In this document: positions 36,278 to 43,579 of the stretch, piece by piece
How the letters are laid out: the number at the start of each line of letters is the position of its first letter
How positions within the stretch are numbered: the stretch's first letter is position 1
The notes under the pieces: model-generated
Told to the model about the DNA's origin: nothing
Databases searched by the model: none
Seen by the model: the letters and a program-made list of their open reading frames with translations, nothing else
Assembly: GCF_001435835.1 (NCBI RefSeq)
Contig: NZ_AZFX01000036.1
Location: 100,939 to 164,938, forward strand
DNA from: Lapidilactobacillus concavus DSM 17758
Lineage (GTDB): Bacteria > Bacillota > Bacilli > Lactobacillales > Lactobacillaceae
Length of the DNA: 64,000 bases
Direction of reading: 5' to 3'
Program-made: the position numbers and the translations under genes

Positions 36278-36977
36278 CTAATCCCTCCTTAATGAAACGA
36301 ATCTCTGTCTGAACTTTTTGGATCTTGGCCGTTATTGGTTCGCTCGCACGCATCAGCTGTGCTAATAATTGTTGTTTCTGCTTCAATTGGAACTGCCAGT
36401 AAGCCCGAAAATCCTCTTCCGAATGAACCTGTTGAAGCATCACCGGTCCCATCAATAATTCGATTGGCTGGTAATCAATCCGGTCGGCATCAGGAACGGC
36501 TAGCATCATTTGGTAATAGTGATTCTCGTCGAACACCAAATTTTCTGCCACGATCCGCCAGCGATGTTGCCCTAGCCATTGGCGAACAACATCCACATTT
36601 TGATTAGGTTGTAGCACAAGTGCCTTTAACGATTGCAAGGGTTGCGTCCCTTGATTCAAGATTTCAGTGATCAACATGCCACCCATGCCGGCAATCACGG
36701 CGCATTCAATCTGATCCGCAGGTTCAATGGCAGCCAAGCCATCAGCCAGCCGGACAATCAATTGGTCCGCATAACCGCTGGTCTGAACATGATCGCGTGC
36801 AATTCGATAAGGGCCCTCAACAACTTCTCCGCAAACCGCATAATCGATTTGATCCGTTGCCTTTAAATAGATTGGCAAGTGGGCATGGTCGGAGCCAATA
36901 TCCGCAATTCGCCGCCAGGGCGTCGTTAATGCGGCAACTGCTTGTAAACGTTTGGATAATTTAATGATTACTTTCAC
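36249..36977 (-). CDS. trmK: tRNA (adenine(22)-N1)-methyltransferase
   Basis: Methylates A22 of tRNA-Ser/Tyr. A 242-residue protein with the SAM motif RRIADIGSDHAHLPIYL near residue 24, IECAVIAGMGGMLITEIL near 80, and LVLQPNQNVDVVRQWL with the family NPPF-like NQNV. The C-terminal helices (QLKQKQQLLAQLMRA) form the coiled-coil tail. The start is uncertain: the GTG at 36977 overlaps its own GAGGAG. A rare ATC/ATT codon 8-11 bases downstream would have better spacing. A TATAAT lies about 25 bases upstream. Confidence 0.93.
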   Translation of the reverse strand: MKVIIKLSKRLQAVAALTTPWRRIADIGSDHAHLPIYLKATDQIDYAVCGEVVEGPYRIARDHVQTSGYADQLIVRLADGLAAIEPADQIECAVIAGMGGMLITEILNQGTQPLQSLKALVLQPNQNVDVVRQWLGQHRWRIVAENLVFDENHYYQMMLAVPDADRIDYQPIELLMGPVMLQQVHSEEDFRAYWQFQLKQKQQLLAQLMRASEPITAKIQKVQTEIRFIKEGLDATDRSTNH

Positions 36978-37115
36978 TCCTCAGGATGAGATAGTCATGC
37001 CACAATTATAACAAATATTCGACTGAGAAAGTCTGAATTTCTACCAAAAATCTGCCATTCTTCGCAATGATTGATCTGCCGTTTATTCGTGCGATCCTCA
37101 GATCATGCACAGAAA

Positions 37116-37145
37116 AAACCATGGCCCAGTGAGCAACCATGGTTT
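37116..37145 (-). terminator. Intrinsic terminator of the dnaG-rpoD transcript
   Basis: AAACCATGG (37116-37124) pairs with CCATGGTTT (37137-37145), followed by a T run on the minus strand. It lies 24 bases after the rpoD stop. Confidence 0.85.
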
Positions 37146-37169
37146 GAATGACGTCAACTGCTGTGTCGA

Positions 37170-38288
37170 CTATTCAAGAAAATCTTTTAATTGATTTGAA
37201 CGTGAAGGATGTCGAAGCTTGCGCAAGGCCTTGGCTTCAATCTGACGAATTCGTTCACGAGTGACACCGAAGACTTTACCCACTTCTTCTAACGTCCGAG
37301 TACGACCGTCGTCAAGTCCAAAGCGTAAGCGCAAAACGTTCTCCTCGCGATCTGTCAGCGTATCGAGGACACTCTCCAATTGTTCCTTGAGCAGCTCGTA
37401 TGACGCGTGCTCTTCGGGACTCGTCGCATCGTGATCTTCGATGAAATCGCCAAGATGTGAATCGTCCTCTTCACCAATTGGTGTTTCCAAGGAAACCGGT
37501 TCTTGAGCAATTTTCAAAATCTCACGAACTTTTTCGGTCGGCATATCCATTTCTGCACCAATCTCTTCGGGTGTGGGTTCACGGCCAAGATCTTGCAGTA
37601 ATTGACGTTGGATTCGAATCAACTTATTGATTGTTTCGACCATGTGCACTGGAATCCGAATTGTCCGAGCTTGATCGGCTATCGCACGGGTAATTGCCTG
37701 ACGGATCCACCAGGTGGCGTACGTTGAAAACTTGAATCCCTTGCGATAATCGAACTTCTCAACGGCCTTCATCAAGCCCATATTACCTTCTTGAATCAAA
37801 TCTAAGAATTGCATGCCACGACCAACGTAACGTTTGGCAATAGAAACCACCAGACGTAGGTTAGCCTCTGCTAGTTTTTGCTTAGCAATTTGGTCGCCCT
37901 CTTCGATCTTCAAAGCTAGTGCGACTTCCTCTTCGGCTTTCAACAATGGCACACGACCAATTTCCTTGAGATACATTCTGACGGGGTCGTTGATCTTGAC
38001 GCCTGTTGGTGCGGATAAATTCGTTAAGTCTTTCTTAGTGACTTTAGTTTCCTTTTTGAGGGAACGCTCACTTGGATCACCATTCTCGTCGACGATAGCA
38101 TAGCCTTGGTCTTCCATACGCTGCATGAGTTCATCAACGGCCTGATCTTCGAGTTCAAATGGTTGAACGATTTTCGAGACTAATTCATCATTGGTAATTT
38201 CTTTATCGATCTTATGTGCCTGAACCAATGCCTTGACTGCTGTTTCTAATTTTTTTTCGTGTTGTTTCTTAGTTTCTTTTGCCACCAT
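37170..38288 (-). CDS. rpoD: RNA polymerase primary sigma factor (RpoD/SigA)
   Basis: The housekeeping sigma factor. A 372-residue protein with an N-terminal region 1.1 (residues ~15-65), then [18 protein letters not shown] (region 1.2), [41 protein letters not shown] (region 2), [13 protein letters not shown] (region 3), and [30 protein letters not shown] (region 4 helix-turn-helix). It lies 20 bases downstream of dnaG in the classical macromolecular-synthesis order. Confidence 0.98.
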   Translation of the reverse strand: MVAKETKKQHEKKLETAVKALVQAHKIDKEITNDELVSKIVQPFELEDQAVDELMQRMEDQGYAIVDENGDPSERSLKKETKVTKKDLTNLSAPTGVKINDPVRMYLKEIGRVPLLKAEEEVALALKIEEGDQIAKQKLAEANLRLVVSIAKRYVGRGMQFLDLIQEGNMGLMKAVEKFDYRKGFKFSTYATWWIRQAITRAIADQARTIRIPVHMVETINKLIRIQRQLLQDLGREPTPEEIGAEMDMPTEKVREILKIAQEPVSLETPIGEEDDSHLGDFIEDHDATSPEEHASYELLKEQLESVLDTLTDREENVLRLRFGLDDGRTRTLEEVGKVFGVTRERIRQIEAKALRKLRHPSRSNQLKDFLE

Positions 38289-38308
38289 ATTTGTACCCCC
38301 TGTGTCTA

Positions 38309-40144
38309 CTATTGACTTAACTGACGCTTAAGTTGTAACAGTTCAATGAGCCACTTTGTTTGTGCATCCGTGTCGCCTTGTGCAGTTGCCAATTTAACTT
38401 GTTGTTGCGCTTGCTGCATGCGTTGATTAATTCGTGCACGTTGAATATTTTGAATATAATCTTGAACTTCATCATCGCTGATTTGATCTGGTAATTCTGC
38501 CATTTCAATCTCTAAGAGTAATTTTTGCAACTCTGGCGTCAAATAATCTGTAAATCCCGCGACAGTATGTTCAACTGGTTGCTCAAGATAGTCCTGCCAC
38601 TGCAAGAATAATTCCTGGATATGCGCATTGCTAAAAGCAAAATTAGGATCATCGATCAATTGTTGCGTCAATGTTCGATCCGTCATTGCCAGACTCAGCA
38701 ACCGTCGCTCGGAAATCTCCGTTCGATTCAAGACGGTACTAAAAACTGGCGATGGTGCATGACTGGTTTGGACATTAGTCGGCTGTGCGAAACGCGTTTG
38801 TCGTTTCTCAGCGCGTTGCTTGCGCTGATACTGACGTCGTGCCTTCTCAAATTCACTCTTGAGCGCCGTCAAATCAATCGTCGCTTGATCAGCAATCTGG
38901 CGTAAATAGAGATCCTGTTCAACCGTCGATTCAACTGTCACCAATAACTGCAATGCCGCTTGAACGTAGCCCAAACGCTCACTATCTACAGAAAAATTAT
39001 ATTGCCCGGCAACTCGTTGAAGTTGAAACGCAAAAGGGGTCAAGACATGATCGTTCAGTTGTTTTTGAAATGCCTCATTGCCGTGTGCCTTGATATATTC
39101 ATCTGGATCTTGTCCATCCGGCAACATAACCACGCCAACGTCGAACTGTCGATCCTTCACCAACTCAAGTGCATCCGCGATGGCATTTTGTCCAGGTTCA
39201 TCACCATCATAACAAATAACCAGCTGACGCGTGACACGAGATAACAAGTAGAGTTGCTGCGAGGTCAAACTCGTTCCCATTGATGCGACGCCGTTTTTGA
39301 TTCCGGCACGATAGGCACTGATGACATCCATGAATCCTTCGAATAAATAGGCCGTCGCAGTTTGTCGTATCGTTTGTTTCGCCTGAGAAAAATGATAGAG
39401 CACTTCACGCTTTTGGAAAAGCTCTGTCTCAGGCGAATTCAAATATTTTGGTTCCGTCTCCGACTTAGCTAATAAGCGACCTGAGAACGCGATGACATGC
39501 CCACCTTGATCTAAAATGGGAAACATCACGCGGCCACGAAAACGGTCCATCAATTGACCGTCTTGCCGCTGCACGAACAATCCGGAACGAACCAATAACT
39601 CTCGTGAAACATGACGATTTTCGAGAAAATTCAAGACCAGATTCGTCTCATTTGGCGCAAAGCCTAGCCCAAACTCATCGATTGCCGACTCGTCTAACCC
39701 ACGTTTCTGCAAGTAAGTGAGTGCTGGCTCGCCAACTTTGGTCTTCAGTAACACGTGCGAGTATAACTGCTGCACACTCTCATAAACCTGGCGCAATTGC
39801 TGCGCTTGTGAGTGCTCGACGTCACCAAATTTTTGCTCAGACAACTGTTGAGGCAGTGCAATATCACTAAAGTCGGCTGCTTTGAGAACCGCCTCTGGAA
39901 AAGAAATATCTTCGATCTCCATTAAAAACTTGAAGACATTTCCCCCACGATGACAACTGAAGCAGTTAAAAATTTGTTTATCTTCCGCAACCGAGAAAGA
40001 AGGTGTTTTTTCTTCATGGAAGGGACACAAGCCAAATAAGTTTTTACCTTGTTTCTTCAACTGGACATATTGACTCACAACGTCAACAATATTCGTCTTC
40101 TCCCGGACTTCTTCGATGAACTCAGTAGGAATTCTTCCGGCCAC
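38309..40144 (-). CDS. dnaG: DNA primase
   Basis: Makes RNA primers at the replication fork. A CHC2 zinc ribbon ([27 protein letters not shown]) occupies residues ~35-75. The catalytic core has [17 protein letters not shown] and the TOPRIM acidic segment [12 protein letters not shown]. The C-terminal helicase-binding domain lies beyond residue 440. The GTG at 40144 gives the usual primase start ([13 protein letters not shown] read as Met); the longest frame to 40213 adds 23 residues over the -10 side. Length 611 is normal. Confidence 0.95.
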   Translation of the reverse strand: MAGRIPTEFIEEVREKTNIVDVVSQYVQLKKQGKNLFGLCPFHEEKTPSFSVAEDKQIFNCFSCHRGGNVFKFLMEIEDISFPEAVLKAADFSDIALPQQLSEQKFGDVEHSQAQQLRQVYESVQQLYSHVLLKTKVGEPALTYLQKRGLDESAIDEFGLGFAPNETNLVLNFLENRHVSRELLVRSGLFVQRQDGQLMDRFRGRVMFPILDQGGHVIAFSGRLLAKSETEPKYLNSPETELFQKREVLYHFSQAKQTIRQTATAYLFEGFMDVISAYRAGIKNGVASMGTSLTSQQLYLLSRVTRQLVICYDGDEPGQNAIADALELVKDRQFDVGVVMLPDGQDPDEYIKAHGNEAFQKQLNDHVLTPFAFQLQRVAGQYNFSVDSERLGYVQAALQLLVTVESTVEQDLYLRQIADQATIDLTALKSEFEKARRQYQRKQRAEKRQTRFAQPTNVQTSHAPSPVFSTVLNRTEISERRLLSLAMTDRTLTQQLIDDPNFAFSNAHIQELFLQWQDYLEQPVEHTVAGFTDYLTPELQKLLLEIEMAELPDQISDDEVQDYIQNIQRARINQRMQQAQQQVKLATAQGDTDAQTKWLIELLQLKRQLSQ

Positions 40145-40232
40145 GCTTCTCACTTCCCTCAGTATAAGCAAGAAATAGGCTGACAAGTTGGTATCCAAAG
40201 TCAGCCCCATCATACATATTTATGCAAGATAT

Positions 40233-40261
40233 AATATACCACGTTTTCACCAAGAAAACAA
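40233..40261 (-). promoter_or_regulatory. Promoter of dnaG-rpoD
   Basis: TTGTTT (rc at 40256-40261), a 17-base spacer and TATATT (rc at 40233-40238), about 90 bases before the dnaG GTG. The interval up to the trp-leader promoter (40262-40485) holds an inverted repeat GATTGC/GCAATC at 40328-40347 and another, TCACAG/CTGTGA, near 40416-40442. I cannot assign either. Confidence 0.6.
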
Positions 40262-40485
40262 TGAAAAGACACTCACCACTTGTGACCGCTTAGGCCTAAT
40301 GATATCATGTTCAAAATCAGTGAGACGATTGCAAAAACTCGCAATCATTACTTTTAGATGTGGTGCTCGACAATACTGCCGCAAAGTATGTCTATGTATA
40401 CCCCAGCTTCATCACAGAAACAGTGGCTTGATACCTGTGACAGAGGGATCAATCGCATGCGTTAAAAAAAGATTTAAAAAAAAGA

Positions 40486-40514
40486 TTGACACTGTTTTAT
40501 ATTTTGCTTATACT
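40486..40514 (+). promoter_or_regulatory. Strong promoter of the trpXYZ leader
   Basis: A perfect TTGACA at 40486-40491, a 17-base spacer and TATACT at 40509-40514. Transcription would start near 40521, leaving a ~300-base leader before trpX. Confidence 0.88.
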
Positions 40515-40555
40515 GATGTCAATTCCTTAATTCAAGTCAAAGGAGTTTGAGTGAA

Positions 40556-40621
40556 ATGCAAAAGTTAACGTTCATGTCCAATGTTAATCGTTCATGGCAA
40601 AGCCGGCACAGCCGATTGTAA
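40556..40621 (+). CDS. Leader peptide 1 of the tryptophan transporter operon
   Basis: A 21-codon ORF with AAAGGAG 10 bases before its ATG, as strong as any gene in the window. The peptide has a single Trp at codon 14 (TGG at 40595-40597) and ends at TAA 40619-40621. A ribosome stalled there would cover GCCGGCACAG (40602-40611), the 5' arm of a leader hairpin. No homologue was recognised; a regulatory role is inferred from its position. Confidence 0.7.
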   Translation: MQKLTFMSNVNRSWQSRHSRL

Positions 40622-40777
40622 CCTGCAATCACACGGATACAATCTGGCAAACAGTTTGTATCTGTGCCGACTCACTTTTGTGTTCCTTCAACAAAGAGGT
40701 CTGCATGGATTTATTTCCACAGCAGGCTTCCGGAAAACCTTTATGGCAAACCAGAGCATGCTGGTTTGCCTTTTTTT
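40602..40777 (+). promoter_or_regulatory. Attenuator of trpXYZ: competing hairpins and terminator
   Basis: Helix A pairs 40604-40611 (CGGCACAG) with 40662-40669 (CTGTGCCG). Helix B pairs 40632-40642 (CACGGATACAA) with 40656-40666 (TTGTATCTGTG). They share bases 40662-40666 and compete. The terminator has a perfect 10-bp stem GGCAAACCAG (40745-40754) / CTGGTTTGCC (40761-40770) and seven T. TGGCAAA occurs three times (40595, 40645, 40744), each containing a possible Trp codon. There is no T-box sequence. How the helices decide termination is not worked out. Confidence 0.75.
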
Positions 40778-40797
40778 ATGTCTTAGCCATTAACTAA
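40705..40797 (+). CDS. Leader peptide 2, with Trp codons inside the terminator stem
   Basis: A 30-codon ORF with AAAGAGG 5 bases before its ATG, ending at TAA 40795-40797. Trp codons are at position 14 (TGG 40744-40746, at the foot of the terminator's left arm) and position 20 (TGG 40762-40764, in the right arm). A ribosome waiting for Trp-tRNA at either codon would physically cover the terminator stem. The same frame is open from an ATG at 40594 (67 codons, with a third Trp at 40645), but that start has no ribosome site. Confidence 0.6.
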   Translation: MDLFPQQASGKPLWQTRACWFAFFYVLAIN

Positions 40798-40826
40798 ATC
40801 TAATAAAATTAATCGAGGTTTTTCAA

Positions 40827-41825
40827 ATGAAAAGAATGATTGGATTTATCGCCGCACTTGTCGTATTTTTAGGATTCGCCTTTTTTTACACCCAACATCC
40901 CAAGAAACCCGCAGCTAAACAAATCCCTGTCATCGGGCTCTTACAACTCCAATCGCACCCTGCGCTAGATGAAATTCATCAAGGATTCATCGCCGGCTTA
41001 AAGTCTGAAGGTTACACACCCGGCAAAAATATCAAAGTTGATTTTCAAAACGCTCAAGCTGATCAAAGTAATCTGAAAACGATGAGCACGAAGTTTATCA
41101 ATGAAAAGGCGGACCTGATTGGTGCAATCGCAACCCCTTCTGCTCAAGCAGCCGCAAACGCAGCCAAAGGTAAAACACCGATTATTATCGCCGGCGTGAC
41201 CGATCCCAAAGGTGCCAAACTTGTGAAGTCGGACAAGCGCCCTGGCACAAATGTCACTGGAACTTCAGGTGAGTCCCCGCTGCCAAAGCTTCTCAGCTTG
41301 CTACGCGAGCTCGTTCCAACTGCTAAGACGATTGGCGTCATCTATACTTCAAGTGATCATGGTGGTGAGTACAACGCTAAGAAATTCCAAGCATTAGCCA
41401 TCAAATCCGGTGTCAAGGTCAAAATGTATACGATCAGCAATACGAACGACATGCAACAGGTCGCTCAGAAAATGGTCAGTGAAGTTGATGCTATCTACGC
41501 GCCTCAAGACAATGGTGTTGCCTCAGCCATGAAAACACTGACCAACGTCGCAAATAAAGAGAAGAAAGTCATCGTTGCCTCGGCAGATACGATGGTAAAA
41601 GATGGTGGCCTCGCTTCATACGCCATTAAACAATTCGATTTAGGTAAAGTGGCGGGACAAATGGCCGCACGTGTCCTCAATGGTCGTTCAACGAAGACTT
41701 ACCCCGTTGCCTATGTCTTAAAGGGCAATTACGTGATCAACGAAAAAGAAGCCAAGATTTTAAGCGTCAAAATTCCCGAACACATCATGAAAGATGCCGA
41801 AACTAAAGGAGAGATTTTCAAATGA
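40827..41825 (+). CDS. trpX: Tryptophan ABC transporter substrate-binding protein (TrpX-like)
   Basis: A 332-residue ABC_sub_bind-family (LivK-like, periplasmic-binding fold) protein. An uncleaved-looking N-terminal helix (residues ~4-22) has no lipobox cysteine, so it is membrane-anchored rather than a lipoprotein. Two lobes follow: VIGLLQLQSHPALDEIHQGF, IIIAGVTDPKGAKLV and IGVIYTSSDHGGEYNAKKF, then DAIYAPQDNGVASAMKTL. Specificity for tryptophan rests on the family and on the Trp-codon leader upstream. It overlaps trpY by 4 bases. Confidence 0.85.
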   Translation: MKRMIGFIAALVVFLGFAFFYTQHPKKPAAKQIPVIGLLQLQSHPALDEIHQGFIAGLKSEGYTPGKNIKVDFQNAQADQSNLKTMSTKFINEKADLIGAIATPSAQAAANAAKGKTPIIIAGVTDPKGAKLVKSDKRPGTNVTGTSGESPLPKLLSLLRELVPTAKTIGVIYTSSDHGGEYNAKKFQALAIKSGVKVKMYTISNTNDMQQVAQKMVSEVDAIYAPQDNGVASAMKTLTNVANKEKKVIVASADTMVKDGGLASYAIKQFDLGKVAGQMAARVLNGRSTKTYPVAYVLKGNYVINEKEAKILSVKIPEHIMKDAETKGEIFK

Positions 41826-42721
41826 GTATGATTGTATCTAGTATTGGTCAAGGGTTACTATGGGCTATCTTGGGAGTTGCACTCTTCCTGACCTTCCGGA
41901 TTCTCGATTTTCCAGATATGACTGTCGAGGGCACTTTTCCATTAGGGGCGGCCGTGGCTGTTGTCAGTTTAACCCATCACCTTTCACCTAGCGTTTCGAT
42001 CACCTTGGCATTTCTCGCTGGCGCAACAGCAGGTTTGATCACAGGGTTGCTCTACACGAAAGGGAAAATTCCAATTTTACTGGCCGGCATTCTCGTGATG
42101 ACGGCTTGTCTATCGATCAACTTACGAATTATGGGTAGCTCGACGATTTCATTGATGGGTGAACGCACGATTTTTAGTCACGCGTTTCTTGCCCATTTGC
42201 CACGTTACTTCGATTCAGTCGTTGTTGGTCTGATTACAATTTCAATCATCACCGGCCTACTGATTTATTTCTTGCAAACCGATCTTGGCCAAGCCTTTAT
42301 CGTGACCGGCGATAATCCAACAATGGCTCAATCGATCGGCATTAATACTGATCGGATGACGATTGTGGGTTTGATGATTTCCAACGGTCTGATCGGTCTC
42401 AGCGGCGCATTGATTGCACAGAGCAATGGCTACGCCGATATCAACATGGGCATCGGGATTATCGTGATTGCCCTCGCTTCGATCATTATCGGCGAAGTCG
42501 TCTTCGGCGAATTGACGCTAAATCAGCGATTAATTGCCGTCGCACTCGGTAGTATCATCTATCGTTTCGTCATCTTGATCGTCTTACAACTCGGCTTCAG
42601 CACTAACGACTTGAATCTGATTTCAGCAATCATCCTCGCGCTCTGTCTGATGCTGCCAAATCTCAGTAAATCTTTGAAACTCGACCATGTCATCCAGAAA
42701 GGAGTTGCGAAACATGACTGA
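41822..42721 (+). CDS. trpY: Tryptophan ABC transporter permease (TrpY-like)
   Basis: A 299-residue LivH-type permease with eight or nine membrane helices. Characteristic stretches are LTFRILDFPDMTVEGTFPLGAA at residues ~20-41 and VTGDNPTMAQSIGINTDRMTIVGLMISNGLIGLSGAL near 160-197 (the EAA-like loop region). AAAGGAG lies before the ATG, inside the end of trpX. It is coupled to trpX (ATGA overlap) and to the ATPase gene (8-base overlap). Confidence 0.87.
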   Translation: MSMIVSSIGQGLLWAILGVALFLTFRILDFPDMTVEGTFPLGAAVAVVSLTHHLSPSVSITLAFLAGATAGLITGLLYTKGKIPILLAGILVMTACLSINLRIMGSSTISLMGERTIFSHAFLAHLPRYFDSVVVGLITISIITGLLIYFLQTDLGQAFIVTGDNPTMAQSIGINTDRMTIVGLMISNGLIGLSGALIAQSNGYADINMGIGIIVIALASIIIGEVVFGELTLNQRLIAVALGSIIYRFVILIVLQLGFSTNDLNLISAIILALCLMLPNLSKSLKLDHVIQKGVAKHD

Positions 42722-43493
42722 ATCTGCAACTGCAATTTTAACTTTAGAAAACATTGTGACCTATGCCAATCGACATACACCCAATCAGACCACTATTCTC
42801 AAAAATTTGAATTTAACGATCGAAGCTGGCGAATTCGTGACAGTGCTCGGAACGAATGGTGCGGGTAAGTCGACCTTATTCAATGTCATTGCTGGAACGA
42901 TCCCCATCGATGGCGGACGGGTCCTACATCTTGGCCATGACTTGGCAAAAGTAAGTCCTGAGAAACGTGCTCAATTTTTGGCTCGTGTTTTCCAAGACCC
43001 TAAATTGGGAACTGCACCCAGAATGACCGTCAGCGAAAACTTATTATTAGCACTCAAACGCGGTCAACGCCGCAGCTTCAGTCCACGTCGCCTTAAGCAA
43101 CATCAAGCCGGCTTCAAAACATTACTCGCCACAATGGGTAACGGTCTGGAGGAACATCTTGATACGGCGACGGAAGATCTCTCTGGTGGTCAGCGTCAAG
43201 CCTTGAGTTTCTTGATGGCAACTCAACAGCGCCCCGATCTGCTGCTACTCGATGAACACACTGCTGCACTTGATCCAAAAACGAGTGATCAATTAATGAC
43301 GCAAACCAATCAGACCATCACGTCACAGCACTTGACTTGTTTGATGATCACGCATCACCTGGATGACGCGCTCAAATATGGTAATCGTTTGATTGTCCTT
43401 AACGCCGGTGAAATTACGCTTGATGTTCGTGGCGAAGAGAAGTCAGCCCTCACCAAAACCAAGTTACTCGAATTTTTCGGACGGATCGAATAA
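42714..43493 (+). CDS. trpZ: Tryptophan ABC transporter ATP-binding protein (TrpZ-like)
   Basis: A 259-residue ABC ATPase: Walker A VLGTNGAGKSTLFNV near residue 45, Q-loop RVFQDPKLGTAP, signature LSGGQRQALSF near 157, Walker B LLLLDEHTAALD near 177, and the H-loop MITHHLDDAL. The ATG at 42714 has AAAGGAG 9 bases upstream; the frame extends 9 codons further without a site. Third gene of the transporter operon. Confidence 0.92.
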   Translation: MTESATAILTLENIVTYANRHTPNQTTILKNLNLTIEAGEFVTVLGTNGAGKSTLFNVIAGTIPIDGGRVLHLGHDLAKVSPEKRAQFLARVFQDPKLGTAPRMTVSENLLLALKRGQRRSFSPRRLKQHQAGFKTLLATMGNGLEEHLDTATEDLSGGQRQALSFLMATQQRPDLLLLDEHTAALDPKTSDQLMTQTNQTITSQHLTCLMITHHLDDALKYGNRLIVLNAGEITLDVRGEEKSALTKTKLLEFFGRIE

Positions 43494-43520
43494 CCGATGC
43501 ATCTAGAAGCGCCACGCCTC

Positions 43521-43570
43521 AAAAAAGTATCTCTTTACCGCTCAAAGTAACGATGAAGAGATACTTTTTT
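43521..43570. terminator. Bidirectional terminator between trpZ and the UvrA-like gene
   Basis: AAAAAAGTATCTCTT (43521-43535) pairs perfectly with 43556-43570, giving a 9-bp core plus A/T tails on both strands. It lies between convergent genes. Confidence 0.9.
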
Positions 43571-43579
43571 GCGTTGAAT

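Noticed and set aside
40188..40550. 120-codon ORF spanning the dnaG and trp promoters
   Set aside because: It covers two good promoters on opposite strands and begins inside dnaG; no ribosome site.
40560..40790. T-box riboswitch for trpXYZ
   Set aside because: No GGTGG-ACC T-box sequence or Stem I layout; the two genuine T-boxes in the window show what one looks like here.
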